Of a stretch of 64,000 nt of DNA, positions 1-10,276 are shown piece after piece. The DNA is taken from the NCBI GenBank assembly GCA_016780065.1, contig JADHML010000005.1:1-64000 (forward strand), written 5' to 3'. Within the stretch, counting starts at the first letter, position 1, and each line of letters opens with the position of its first letter. This stretch comes from Flavobacteriaceae bacterium. GTDB lineage: Bacteria > Bacteroidota > Bacteroidia > Flavobacteriales > Flavobacteriaceae. The translations under genes were made by a program, and so were the position numbers. The notes under the pieces were generated by a model, which saw only the letters and a program-made list of their open reading frames with translations, had not been told where the DNA came from and did not search any database.

Positions 1-2356
1 CGGCTTGGTCGGCCTCACTTTGCTGCCATACACCTTCAAATAAAAAGTCAAAGTTGGCAGTGATGGGTTTGCCGATAAACAAACCACTCGCTACATCGTC
101 TACCTCACCATTTTGTCCAAGTCCCAATGAAACAATTTCATTGTGAATGGACGTAAAATTGAAGTTGGCATTCCAAGTAAATTCATCAGCAATTTTTTGT
201 GTAGTAGTTAACACAAGTTCAAAACCAGAATTTTCTGTTTCACCAATGTTGTCTGTAATGAAGCCAATTCCTTGTACAGGTGAAATTGTTCTATTCAACA
301 ACAAGTCCGTTGTATTAGTATGGAAATAGTTAACGCTTCCTGAAACACTGTTGTTCAATAATCCAAAATCCATTCCTATATTTAAAGATCTACTTGTCTC
401 CCAACTAAGCGCTGTATTCGCAAGGTTTTGTGGAAGCACACCAGGAAGTGAGGTACTACCGTCCACAAAGTTTTGCTCTTTAAACTTTGCAATAGATAAA
501 TATGGATCTAGTGCTTGGTTTCCATTCTCACCATAAGAGGCTCTTAACTTAAGAAAGTTGAGCGTATTACTTACTGGGAAAAAGGGTTCATTAGAAATAA
601 TCCATGCTCCAGCAACGGTTCCAAATTTCCCCCATTTATTATCGTTTCCAAAACCAGAATATCCGTCTCTTCTTCCTGTTAAGGTAATAAAATACTTCTC
701 ATTAAACCCATAATTGAGCCGTAGCATAGAAGAAATTAAATCGGTACGGAAAAAAGTAAATGAAGGCATAACAACTGAAGCTTGTGCAGGATTATAATAA
801 CTAGTGATATCGTTAGGGAAGCCTTGTGCTTCTAGGATGTCAGAAGTTGACTGGTCCTTTTGGTAGCTATATAATGCCGTCACACCAACAAAGTGCTTAT
901 CAAATGTGCGGTTGTAATCCAAAATATTTTCAATAACTGTAGAAGTGAATCTAGAAGTTTGCACCTCAGCCATTCCGCCAGCAGCCAAGCCAACCTGTGT
1001 ATTACGGCCAGCATAAGTACTTTGATTTACAGCACGTTCAGTTATACCTGAGTTAAGACGATAGCTTAAGCCCTGAATAAATGGCACATCAACCAATAAG
1101 TAATTATTTGTAATTAATTGTCTAGACTCGTCTGTATTTTGATAGTTAATAGGCTCTAGTGGATTGCCAATATCTGTGAATGTTGGCCAAGGAAAAATAC
1201 TTAACTCACCGTTATCCTGGTATGGATTGATAAGCGGATTCTTTCTTCCTAAATCACTGAAACTTGGGCTTAAACCGCTCATATCATCTGCTGAAAACTG
1301 TGTACGAGTTCCAACTCTAAGCCAATCGGTAACCTGAACATCCAAATTAACTCGACCAAGCGATCTTTCATAATCATCGTTGATTGCAACCCCTTTTACA
1401 TCAAGGTAGCTTCCTCCAAAGTAGTAGCTCACCGGTCCTGATGTTCCAGAAACTGATAAATTGTGTTGCTGACTTTGGCCAGTTCGAACACCTAGCTCCT
1501 GCCAATCAACAAAGTTTCCATTATCAAAATTTTCTTGCTCTGTTGTTGTAACGTTGCCTGGCTCACGTGCTTCTTTAAATGCAAAAAATTCTTGTGCATT
1601 CATGTAGTTAGGGAGTCGATCGTATTGTTGAGTAGCAAATCGACTGTCAAAAGTCACTAATGGTTTACCCTCTGTACCTTTTTTTGTGGTAATAAGAATT
1701 ACTCCATTTGCTCCTCTCGATCCATAGATTGCAGTTGCTGAAGCATCTTTTAATACTTGAAGGGACTCAATATCATTTACGTTAATGTCCCTAAGCTGAC
1801 CATTGTATGGAATGCGGTCTACAATAATTAGCGGACTATTATTAGCGAGGATAGAATTTCTCCCACGAACAATAATGGATTCTTCTGAGGCTGCACCAGC
1901 CTGATTAGTCGTAACATTAATTCCTGGAATTGCACCCTGAATAGCTTGAGTAACATTTAAATTTGGAACTTTTTCCAAACGCTGAGTAGATAAAGATGAT
2001 ACTGAACCCGTATAATCTCTTAGCTTTTGAGAACCATATCCCACAACGATTACTTCTTGGAGCACTTCCGTATCTTTCTGAAGTGAAATATTGAAAGACG
2101 TATTTTCTCCAATTAGTATGTCTGTTGAAAGGAAGCCAACATAAGAGATGGTTAGTTTTTCTGAACCTTCAGGGACTGAAAGGGAGAAAGTTCCGTCAAT
2201 ATCAGTAATACTTGTTATTCCTGATGGACTAACAATTACAGTAGCTCCAGGTAAAGGAATATTGTCATTATCCAACACCTGGCCTTTTAATATGCTAGTC
2301 TGTGCACTGACAACCAGACAAGACAAAATAAATAATGTCGTAATTAGTTTTTTCAT
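1..2356 (-). CDS. SusC/RagA-family TonB-linked outer membrane protein (partial, runs off left edge)
   Basis: Minus-strand translation from ATG at 2356: MKKLITTLFILSCLVVSAQTSILKGQVLDNDNIPLPGATVIV..., carboxypeptidase-regulatory-like domain followed by TonB plug (EVIVVGYGSQK, IQGAIPGINV, ILIRG/VRGRNS-like, YGSRGANGVILITTKKG). Confidence 0.93.
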   Translation of the reverse strand, partial: MKKLITTLFILSCLVVSAQTSILKGQVLDNDNIPLPGATVIVSPSGITSITDIDGTFSLSVPEGSEKLTISYVGFLSTDILIGENTSFNISLQKDTEVLQEVIVVGYGSQKLRDYTGSVSSLSTQRLEKVPNLNVTQAIQGAIPGINVTTNQAGAASEESIIVRGRNSILANNSPLIIVDRIPYNGQLRDINVNDIESLQVLKDASATAIYGSRGANGVILITTKKGTEGKPLVTFDSRFATQQYDRLPNYMNAQEFFAFKEAREPGNVTTTEQENFDNGNFVDWQELGVRTGQSQQHNLSVSGTSGPVSYYFGGSYLDVKGVAINDDYERSLGRVNLDVQVTDWLRVGTRTQFSADDMSGLSPSFSDLGRKNPLINPYQDNGELSIFPWPTFTDIGNPLEPINYQNTDESRQLITNNYLLVDVPFIQGLSYRLNSGITERAVNQSTYAGRNTQVGLAAGGMAEVQTSRFTSTVIENILDYNRTFDKHFVGVTALYSYQKDQSTSDILEAQGFPNDITSYYNPAQASVVMPSFTFFRTDLISSMLRLNYGFNEKYFITLTGRRDGYSGFGNDNKWGKFGTVAGAWIISNEPFFPVSNTLNFLKLRASYGENGNQALDPYLSIAKFKEQNFVDGSTSLPGVLPQNLANTALSWETSRSLNIGMDFGLLNNSVSGSVNYFHTNTTDLLLNRTISPVQGIGFITDNIGETENSGFELVLTTTQKIADEFTWNANFNFTSIHNEIVSLGLGQNGEVDDVASGLFIGKPITANFDFLFEGVWQQSEADQA

Positions 2357-2680
2357 TGTTTTAGTTATTGTGTGAGAAATTAAGTTGTTTCATATTGTAA
2401 ATTTGAAACACCAATAAAGACATATAACATTATCCTAAAGCTATCTCATTGTTAAAAATAAATTTTATTTGTGTTTGAAAATAGTTATACAAATGTTTTA
2501 AAATCTTTAAATGAAAAGTTGTGTTTATGCAACTTGTTTTTTATCAATGCCTTGTGAAAAAAATAATTTAAGATTCATTAATATTGGAGTAAAACCAATG
2601 TTTTGAACCAAGCCGGAAAACTCTTACTAAGGGTCCGTAATTTATGATAAAGGATAAGCCAATTCCTGTCTGAATAGTGA

Positions 2681-3640
2681 TTATGGCAAAATTTCAGCCA
2701 CTACAAACAAACTTCCACCCACAAAAATCAAATCGTTTCTAGAAGCTGCTGTTTTGGCTGCCTCAAAAGCCTTTTGTACACTATCGTGTGTACTAAAACT
2801 GAAGTCATTCTTAATAAATTCAACTGCCAGTTCAGACGTATTCATTGCTCTAGGAACATTTGCGGTACATAAATAGTAATGCGCTTTTTTGGGAAGGAAT
2901 GTTGTTATTTCACTTACTTTTTTATCAGAAACTACTCCAAAAATAATATGCAATTTATCAGATTGTTCCTTTTTTAATTGTGCAAAAACGGCTTGCAATC
3001 CTGCTGGATTATGCGCCACATCAGCTATAATTTTGGGCTGATTATCGAGTATTTCCCATCTCCCACGCAAACCTGTGTTTTTGACAACCCGTTGTAGTCC
3101 ATCTATTATGTGTAGCTTAGAAACTGAAAACTGTGATAGCACATGCAATAGTGAAATCACCCCGGTGATATTTTGTTTTTGATAATCACCCAATAAATCG
3201 GTGGTAAATTGACGCTGGGAAGCCAAGTGTAAGGATGCGTTTTTCTCTTGCGCTATTGCTTCAAAAACGGGAAAGGTTTCAGCATCGAGCTCCACCACAC
3301 CCACAGTCGTTCTGGGTTTGATGATTCCTGCCTTTTCTGCCGCTATTTCAGCTCGGGTAGTCCCTAAAAACTGCTGGTGATCTAAACTGATATTGGTAAT
3401 CAAGCAAGCTTCTGGGGAAATCACATTGGTAGCGTCCAATCGTCCACCCAAACCAACTTCAATTACCGCTACATCAACCTGTTGAGAAGCGAAATAATCA
3501 AAGGCAAGTGCTACTGTCATTTCGAAAAACGAAAAAGCTTCGGCTTCAAAAAATGACTTGTTGTTTTGCACAAAAGAAACAATAAATTCCTCAGCTACTG
3601 GCGTACCATTTATTCGGATGCGCTCTCTAAAGTCTTTCAA
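2681..3640 (-). pseudogene. folC: FolC (folylpolyglutamate/dihydrofolate synthase) C-terminal fragment; N-terminal P-loop region absent
   Basis: ORF begins at (TTG)KDFRERIRING, which aligns with the internal FolC motif SPHLKDFRERIRING; the upstream in-frame codons are TAG CTT CCA CAT. No GTNGKGS motif, and only about 100 bp separate it from the tmRNA. The downstream Mur-ligase-like core (VIEVGLGGRLDATN, SLDHQQFLG, EKAGIIKP) is intact. Confidence 0.75.
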
Positions 3641-3744
3641 ATGTGGAAGCTAGGGGAGTAAAATCGAACTATTTCGGTCAAGACTTAACCATTTTACTAA
3701 AAAGTTATTTCCAAGAATAAATTATTATTCCCGGAAATAATTTG

Positions 3745-4141
3745 TGGAGTCGGAGGGAATCGAACCCTCGTCCAAACAAGTGAAGGAACAGCTTTCTACA
3801 AGTTTAGTTCTCGTTTGGTTTTCGAATATAGACTGACCGAAAACCGCCTATCTACACCTTATCTTCTTTATTTTAAAACCCAGCCGAAGCATCCGGATTT
3901 CTATGTTGACTTTGATGGTGCCTTGAAGTGTGATGCCGTCAACAAGGGCCTCACCAAGACATCTCGCCTTCCCGCCTAGCGGGACTAGGGCCTGGACTTA
4001 CTATAATTCAGTCGATTAGGCTGCAAGAGCGTAGTTATTCTCGCCATTTAAAATGGTGGTACTATGAGATTTACGAGCTGTAGTCCAGCGCTCGACTTGC
4101 TTACCGTTTCATCAGGCTTGCTGTCAAAACCAGTCGACCCC
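3745..4141 (-). ncRNA. ssrA: tmRNA (transfer-messenger RNA), encoded tag GENNYALAA
   Basis: Reverse complement starts GGGGTCGACTGGTTTTGACAGC and ends GGACGAGGGTTCGATTCCCTCCGACTCCA; the acceptor ends pair; internal reading frame GGC GAG AAT AAC TAC GCT CTT GCA GCC TAA = GENNYALAA*. Confidence 0.96.
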
Positions 4142-4177
4142 GATGTGTTTCAATGAACCATTTCCCAAAGTGGGATG

Positions 4178-4185
4178 CAAAGTTA
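4178..4185 (-). promoter_or_regulatory. Bacteroidetes -7 element (TAACTTTG) upstream of tmRNA
   Basis: Reverse complement TAACTTTG matches TAnnTTTG, about 37 bp upstream of the tmRNA 5' end. Confidence 0.5.
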
Positions 4186-4210
4186 GGTATTTTTAAGATG
4201 AATCTGTGGG

Positions 4211-5023
4211 CTACAAAGAAGCCATCGCTTCCTTGAGTCGAGACAAACGTGTGAGTAATCCCTCGGCCAGTTCGAGAGGGAGCATATTTGCACCGTCACT
4301 TTTAGCATTTTTAGGATCAAAATGGGTTTCCATAAATAGGCCATCCACACCGGCAGCAATTCCTGCGCGAGCCATGGTTTCAATAAGTTCAGGTCTACCT
4401 CCTGTCACACCACTCGATTGGTTGGGTTGTTGCAAGGAGTGGGTCACATCTAGAATGGTGGGGCCAAATTGCCTCATGGTTGGAATACTTCTAAAATCAA
4501 CCACCATGTCCTGATATCCAAACATGGTCCCTCTGTCGGTGAGCCAAGCATGAGGGTTTCCAGCATCGTGCACTTTTCGAACGGCATGTTGCATGCTTTC
4601 CGGACTCATAAATTGTCCTTTTTTAAGATTTACCACTTTGCCAGTCTCAGCTGCTGCAACGACTAGGTCTGTCTGTCGCACCAAAAAAGCAGGAATCTGT
4701 AAAACATCAACATATTCGGCTGCTCTAGCAGCGTCTTCTGTTTGATGGATGTCTGTAACCGTTGGAACGCCATGGATTTGATTTACTTTCTGTAGAATCT
4801 TCAAGGCTTTTTCATCTCCAATCCCTGTAAAACTATCTATGCGACTTCGGTTTGCTTTTTTAAAACTTCCCTTAAAAACCAAAGGAATTTCAAGTTTGTC
4901 GCAAATAGTTGAGAGTTGTTCTGCGATACGCAGGGCCATTTCTTCTCCTTCTATGGCACAAGGTCCAGCCAGTAGAAAAAAACGATTAGATGGGGTATTG
5001 ACAAACTCCTGGACATTCTTCAT
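4211..5023 (-). CDS. kdsA: 3-deoxy-8-phosphooctulonate synthase
   Basis: MKNVQEFVNTPSNRFFLLAGPCAIEGEEMA...VFKGSFKKANRSR...LTDRGTMFGYQDMVVDFRSIP; classical KdsA motifs. Confidence 0.96.
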   Translation of the reverse strand: MKNVQEFVNTPSNRFFLLAGPCAIEGEEMALRIAEQLSTICDKLEIPLVFKGSFKKANRSRIDSFTGIGDEKALKILQKVNQIHGVPTVTDIHQTEDAARAAEYVDVLQIPAFLVRQTDLVVAAAETGKVVNLKKGQFMSPESMQHAVRKVHDAGNPHAWLTDRGTMFGYQDMVVDFRSIPTMRQFGPTILDVTHSLQQPNQSSGVTGGRPELIETMARAGIAAGVDGLFMETHFDPKNAKSDGANMLPLELAEGLLTRLSRLKEAMASL

Positions 5024-5077
5024 GCTGTAAAAATACAATATATAGTCGTTGAGGGGTAAAAGATTTTAAAATTAGGG

Positions 5078-5085
5078 TACATTTG
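5078..5085 (+). promoter_or_regulatory. -7 element TACATTTG upstream of typA
   Basis: Exact TAnnTTTG match 18 bp upstream of the typA ATG; -33 element not well spaced. Confidence 0.45.
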
Positions 5086-5102
5086 CAGCCTTGAATAAAG
5101 CT

Positions 5103-6908
5103 ATGGAAAACCTGAAAAACATCGCCATTATCGCTCACGTTGATCATGGAAAGACCACACTGGTTGATAAGATTTTACACCACTGTCAGTTGTTTCGAGA
5201 CAACCAAGAAACAGGAGAATTGATTTTAGATAACAACGATTTGGAGAGAGAGCGTGGCATCACGATTTTATCCAAAAACGTTTCTGTTCAATACAAATCC
5301 ACTAAAATCAACATCATCGACACGCCTGGTCACGCTGATTTTGGAGGAGAGGTAGAACGTGTGCTTAACATGGCAGATGGTGTGTTGTTATTAGTAGATG
5401 CTTTTGAAGGGCCTATGCCGCAAACTCGTTTTGTATTGCAAAAAGCCTTGAATTTAGGACTAAAGCCCATCGTTGTCATTAATAAAGTAGACAAAGAAAA
5501 CTGTACTCCTGATGAGGTGCATGAAGCTGTTTTTGACTTAATGTTTGAGCTGGGCGCTGAGGAGTGGCAATTGGATTTCCCAGTGCTTTATGGGTCTGCT
5601 AAAAACAATTGGATGGGTCTGGATTGGAAAAATCCTACAAATACCATTGAGCCATTGCTGGATGCTGTTGTAACACATATTCCATCACCAAAGACTGAAG
5701 AGGGTAGTCTGCAGATGCTTATCACTTCTTTAGATTTTTCATCATATACAGGTCGCATTGCCATTGGAAGGTTGCAGCGAGGCACATTAAAGGCCAATAT
5801 GCCGATTAGCCTTTGCAAGCGAGACGGATCTGTAGCAAAAGTACGTACCAAAGAATTGTTTGTTTTTGATGGTTTAGGTCGAAAAAAAGTAGAAGAAGTT
5901 TATCCAGGAGATTTGTGTGCTGTTACAGGTCTCGAAGGTTTTGAAATTGGAGACAGTTTGGCCGATTTAGAGCATCCTGAAGCTTTGCCATCCATAGCCA
6001 TAGACGAGCCGACGATGAGCATGTTGTTCACGATCAACGACTCGCCTTTTTTTGGAAAAGATGGCAAGTTTGTGACCTCACGACACATTAAGGAACGTTT
6101 AGAAAAAGAATTAGAACGCAACTTGGCCATGCGCCTTGAGACAACAGGTTCTGCGGACAAGTTTATTGTGTACGGAAGAGGCGTATTGCATTTATCTGTA
6201 CTCATTGAAACCATGCGTCGAGAAGGTTATGAATTGCAAATTGGTCAGCCGCAGGTCATTGTTAAAGAAGTTGACGGTGTCAAGTGCGAGCCTGTAGAAG
6301 AACTAACGATAGATCTTCCCGAGGAAGTTTCAGGTAAAGCTGTAGAGATGGTCAGCCTCCGTAAGGGAGAGATGACAGCCATAGAGCCGCGAGGTTCTCG
6401 AATGATCTGTTCTTTTTTAATTCCATCAAGAGGTATTATTGGGTTGAGAAATCAACTCCTCACAGCCACTGCTGGAGAGGCAATCATGAACCACCGATTT
6501 GTTTCTTATGAACCCCTTAAAGGAGATATTCCAGAACGCAACAATGGTTCGCTCATTTCTATGGAAAACGGTATAGCTATTCCATATTCTTTAGACAAAC
6601 TTCAGGAGAGAGGCAAGTTTTTTATTCATCCAGGGGACGACATTTACACAGGTCAGGTGATCGGGGAGAATTCACGTGGTGATGATATGGTTGTCAATGT
6701 GACCAAAACAAAAAAGTTGTCCAATGTCCGTGCTGCTGGCTCTGATGATAAGGTAAAACTGGCACCCCCCATTCAGTTTACGCTAGAAGAAGCTTTAGAG
6801 TACATTCAAAAAGATGAGTATGTGGAGGTCACACCAGCCTCGTTGCGGTTGCGTAAAATATACCTAGACGAAAACGAGCGCAAACGCCGCGGCAAGCAAG
6901 TCGGGTAA
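5103..6908 (+). CDS. typA: GTP-binding translational GTPase TypA/BipA
   Basis: [27 protein letters not shown]...[12 protein letters not shown]...[17 protein letters not shown]-terminal BipA domain [22 protein letters not shown]. Confidence 0.97.
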   Translation: MENLKNIAIIAHVDHGKTTLVDKILHHCQLFRDNQETGELILDNNDLERERGITILSKNVSVQYKSTKINIIDTPGHADFGGEVERVLNMADGVLLLVDAFEGPMPQTRFVLQKALNLGLKPIVVINKVDKENCTPDEVHEAVFDLMFELGAEEWQLDFPVLYGSAKNNWMGLDWKNPTNTIEPLLDAVVTHIPSPKTEEGSLQMLITSLDFSSYTGRIAIGRLQRGTLKANMPISLCKRDGSVAKVRTKELFVFDGLGRKKVEEVYPGDLCAVTGLEGFEIGDSLADLEHPEALPSIAIDEPTMSMLFTINDSPFFGKDGKFVTSRHIKERLEKELERNLAMRLETTGSADKFIVYGRGVLHLSVLIETMRREGYELQIGQPQVIVKEVDGVKCEPVEELTIDLPEEVSGKAVEMVSLRKGEMTAIEPRGSRMICSFLIPSRGIIGLRNQLLTATAGEAIMNHRFVSYEPLKGDIPERNNGSLISMENGIAIPYSLDKLQERGKFFIHPGDDIYTGQVIGENSRGDDMVVNVTKTKKLSNVRAAGSDDKVKLAPPIQFTLEEALEYIQKDEYVEVTPASLRLRKIYLDENERKRRGKQVG

Positions 6909-6939
6909 TTTATTTGCTATGTTTGCGTTTTAGTATTGA

Positions 6940-7908
6940 ATGAAGAAACTTCACGTTCAGCGGTATAGCGCATCAAACAAACAAACATGGGACACTTTTG
7001 TTTCCGATGTAGAAGCGCACAGTATTCTTTTTTACCGCGATTTTATGGAGTACCATAGTGATCGTTTTCAAGACTACTCACTTTTGGTTTTTCAAGAAAA
7101 AAAACTAATTGCGATATTCCCAGCAAACATTGATGGTGAAGGGATTGTGCATTCGCATCAAGGCTTGAGTTATGGGGGGTTATTGTTTAAGCCTTTTACT
7201 TCTTTAGCGCTTCGATTGGAGGCATATATTTTCACATTAAAATTTTTAGAAGAAAAGCATGTTTCCGATCTTTTTGTGAAGGAAATTCCGCAATGTTACT
7301 CCAATGACAGCTCAAATAGATTGATTTTTCAATGGCTTAACGGAACTTGCATCCGAACAGATATTTACTCATACTTACCAAAAGCCTTTTACCAAAAGCC
7401 AAATCGAAATAGACTTCGATATTTGGAGAAAGTAAGGGACTTAAATATTGTAGTGAAACCCATGGAATCGTATTCAGAATTTTGGGAACACGTATTGATT
7501 CCAAACCTCAAACAACGATTTGAGGTAAACCCAGTACACACAGTTGATGAAATAGAAGGTTTGGCTAATCAGTTTAACAAACAAATTCGTCTTTATGGTG
7601 CCCATCAAAGCGATTCAATTCGCGCAGGTGTTGTGCTTTTTATACACCGAGATGTGGTGCACGCTCAATATAGTGCCGGAGATGAAGGAAGGTCGGATGG
7701 ATCATTAGACTATTTGATTGATTTTGTTATTAAAAAATATAACTCTGCCAAAATATTTAGTTTTGGAACGTCCTCGGAAGATCAAGGCAAACAAGTAAAT
7801 GGTGGATTATTGTATTGGAAGGAAAGTTTTAGGTCGGTACATGATGTACAGCACTTTTTTAACATCAAAACGGCAAACCACACCGCATTAATAAATCGAT
7901 TACGATGA
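6940..7908 (+). CDS. FemAB/GNAT-like acyltransferase, probably polysaccharide-related
   Basis: 322 aa; N-terminal HSILFYRDFMEYHSDRFQDYSLLVF and C-terminal FGTSSEDQGKQVNGGLLYWKESF resemble FemAB-type GNAT proteins; start/stop overlaps the aminotransferase gene. Confidence 0.6.
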   Translation: MKKLHVQRYSASNKQTWDTFVSDVEAHSILFYRDFMEYHSDRFQDYSLLVFQEKKLIAIFPANIDGEGIVHSHQGLSYGGLLFKPFTSLALRLEAYIFTLKFLEEKHVSDLFVKEIPQCYSNDSSNRLIFQWLNGTCIRTDIYSYLPKAFYQKPNRNRLRYLEKVRDLNIVVKPMESYSEFWEHVLIPNLKQRFEVNPVHTVDEIEGLANQFNKQIRLYGAHQSDSIRAGVVLFIHRDVVHAQYSAGDEGRSDGSLDYLIDFVIKKYNSAKIFSFGTSSEDQGKQVNGGLLYWKESFRSVHDVQHFFNIKTANHTALINRLR

Positions 7909-9005
7909 TCCCGTTCTTTAATATAAAAGCCGAAAACGCACCCTACGCAAAAAAGTTCACAGAAGAGCTCTCGCTTTTTTTGGAAAGTGGTCAGTATATT
8001 TTAGGCGATGCAGTAACAAACTTTGAACGTCAATTTGCTGCTTTTTGTGGCACAGATTATTGTGTTGGAACGAGTAATGGACTAGACGCATTACGACTCA
8101 TTTTTGAAGGATATAAATCATTAGGATTGATTGCAGAAGGAGACGAGGTGCTGGTTGCAGCACACACCTACATTGCCTCTGTTTTGGCGGTAGTTCAAGC
8201 AAACTTAACGCCTGTGTTCGTAGAGCCAGAAGACGGATCTTTTGGAATGGATATTAATGAAGCTCAGCGCTTGACATCTTCTAAAGTAAAGGCTTGTCTA
8301 GTGGTACACCTCTATGGTGAACTAGTCGATGTAGAAGCATTTCAAAATTTTGCACAGCAACATAATTTGCTATTAATTGAAGACGCCGCACAGGCACATG
8401 GAGCTGTCAATCAAAAAGGCATTAAAGCTGGAGCTTTAGGCGATGCCGCTGCCTTTAGTTTTTATCCAACAAAAAATATTGGCGCATTGGGGGATGCAGG
8501 TGCAGTGACGACTCATGATCATAATTTAGAACGAATTATTCGTCAACTCCAGAATTATGGTTCAACAAAGAAAAATCAACACGATTTATTAGGGTTTAAT
8601 ATGCGTTTAGACTCGCTTCAGGCACGTTTTTTATCATCCAAACTTGAAGTCTATCCAAATCAATTAAAGCGACGTCAGGAAATTGCAAAACGCTATTTAA
8701 ATGAGGTAAATAATCCTAAACTTTCCTTACCTAAGTACCTAGGTGACGGAAGTCATGTTTTTCATTTGTTTGTTGTTCGAGTAAAAGACCGAAAACAATT
8801 TACCAATTTTTTAACACGTCATAATATTGGCAGTTTAATTCACTATCCAATTCCTCCTCACAAACAAAAATCTCTTAAAGATTTCAATAATCTTTCGCTG
8901 CCTATCACAGAACTATATCACAAAGAAGTGGTTAGTATTCCATTGTACCCAAGCTTAGCAGATGAAAAAATTACTTCCATCATAGAAATATTAAATACGT
9001 ACTAG
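7905..9005 (+). CDS. DegT/DnrJ/EryC1/StrS aminotransferase (FdtB-like dTDP-sugar transaminase)
   Basis: MIPFFNIKAENAPYAKKFTEEL...GTSNGLDALRLIFEGY...EDAAQAHGA...FSFYPTKNIGALGDAGAVTT. Confidence 0.9.
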   Translation: MIPFFNIKAENAPYAKKFTEELSLFLESGQYILGDAVTNFERQFAAFCGTDYCVGTSNGLDALRLIFEGYKSLGLIAEGDEVLVAAHTYIASVLAVVQANLTPVFVEPEDGSFGMDINEAQRLTSSKVKACLVVHLYGELVDVEAFQNFAQQHNLLLIEDAAQAHGAVNQKGIKAGALGDAAAFSFYPTKNIGALGDAGAVTTHDHNLERIIRQLQNYGSTKKNQHDLLGFNMRLDSLQARFLSSKLEVYPNQLKRRQEIAKRYLNEVNNPKLSLPKYLGDGSHVFHLFVVRVKDRKQFTNFLTRHNIGSLIHYPIPPHKQKSLKDFNNLSLPITELYHKEVVSIPLYPSLADEKITSIIEILNTY

Positions 9006-9010
9006 AAATT

Positions 9011-10276
9011 TTGATTCGGGATTTAAAAAAAAACATTCTATTTAACATAATTGGATATACAGGTTTCACGGGTGTACTACGTGTGATTATCGGAGTTGTA
9101 TCTCAAAAAGTAATTGCTGTTTTTTTAGGCGCATCTGGGCTTGCAATCCTTGCGAGTTTTCGAAATTTGATAGAAATTTTAACATCATTTTCATCTGTTG
9201 GTTCTCGCAGTGGAATTATATCCAAAACAGCTTCAGAAAAAAACAGAGGTACTGCTAGAGTCTTTTTAAATTCTGTAGTTTCTCTTTTTTTATGTGCATC
9301 ATTTTTTTTAGGGCTGATTTTGTTATGGAACAAAAAATGGGTTCTAGAGAGTCTTCAACTGGGATTTGAACACATTAAACTAATTCAAGTAATCGTGTTC
9401 ATTGTTCCTTTTATGGCTCTTAGTGTTTTGATGGAAGCTGTTTTAAGTGGGCTTAAGGCATATAAGCCTGTCGCAAATATTCAATTGTTGATTGCTTTTA
9501 TTACAACCATTTTTATGGTTGTTTTGATATACTTTTTTGGACTTTATGGAGCCTTAACAGCATTGGTTTGTCGTCCTGTGTTTAGTTTTTTGTTTTATTT
9601 GGTCTATTTTAAAAAATCGTACGCTTTGGTTTCTTTTTTAAAGAATTATAAACCTGATTTTTCAAAAGTAAAAGACCTACTGCCTTACATTTCAATGACT
9701 TTGATTTCTGCAGGTTTTGTTCAGGTTATTGAAATATGGCTTCGAAACTTAATTTCAAGTGAAATAGATTTAGAATCAGCAGGTTTTTGGACTGCAATGA
9801 ATAATATTTCATCTCATTATTTCACCTTTGTTTCTTTCGTGTTTACACTCTATGTATTGCCTAAATTTTCCGAAAACAATCTCACTTTTAAATTGTATTC
9901 TGAATCTAAATTGATTTTAAAAACACTTTTATCTTTTGTCACACCAGCTTTATGTTTACTTTATTTTTTCAGAACTCCTATCGTTCAATTGTTGTACTCT
10001 AGTGATTTTCTTGAGATAACTCCCTTGTTCAAATGGCAACTTACAGCAGACTGGTTTCGTGTGATTTTTCTTGTGTTTGCCTATTACATTGTCGCAAAGA
10101 GACGTTTGGTAGATTATTTTATCATAGAATTATTTTCTTTTTCGGTTTTTATAGGGCTATCCACTTCTTTAGTCAATCCTTACGGAATTGAAGGTGTTGT
10201 TATGGCAAATGCCATCCGTTATGCAGGATGTTTAATTTTGATTGTATTTTTGTTACGCAAAAAGTTATTCAGCTAA
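9011..10276 (+). CDS. O-antigen/polysaccharide flippase (Wzx-like)
   Basis: 421 aa polytopic membrane protein, GVVSQKVIAVFLGASGLAILASFRNLIEILTSFSSVGSRSGII, typical of Wzx O-antigen translocases; TTG start. Confidence 0.85.
   Translation: MIRDLKKNILFNIIGYTGFTGVLRVIIGVVSQKVIAVFLGASGLAILASFRNLIEILTSFSSVGSRSGIISKTASEKNRGTARVFLNSVVSLFLCASFFLGLILLWNKKWVLESLQLGFEHIKLIQVIVFIVPFMALSVLMEAVLSGLKAYKPVANIQLLIAFITTIFMVVLIYFFGLYGALTALVCRPVFSFLFYLVYFKKSYALVSFLKNYKPDFSKVKDLLPYISMTLISAGFVQVIEIWLRNLISSEIDLESAGFWTAMNNISSHYFTFVSFVFTLYVLPKFSENNLTFKLYSESKLILKTLLSFVTPALCLLYFFRTPIVQLLYSSDFLEITPLFKWQLTADWFRVIFLVFAYYIVAKRRLVDYFIIELFSFSVFIGLSTSLVNPYGIEGVVMANAIRYAGCLILIVFLLRKKLFS

Noticed and set aside
2360-2680. AT-rich spacer between susC and folC as possible ncRNA or riboswitch
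   Set aside because: No strong hairpin, known riboswitch motif or conserved element recognisable by eye.
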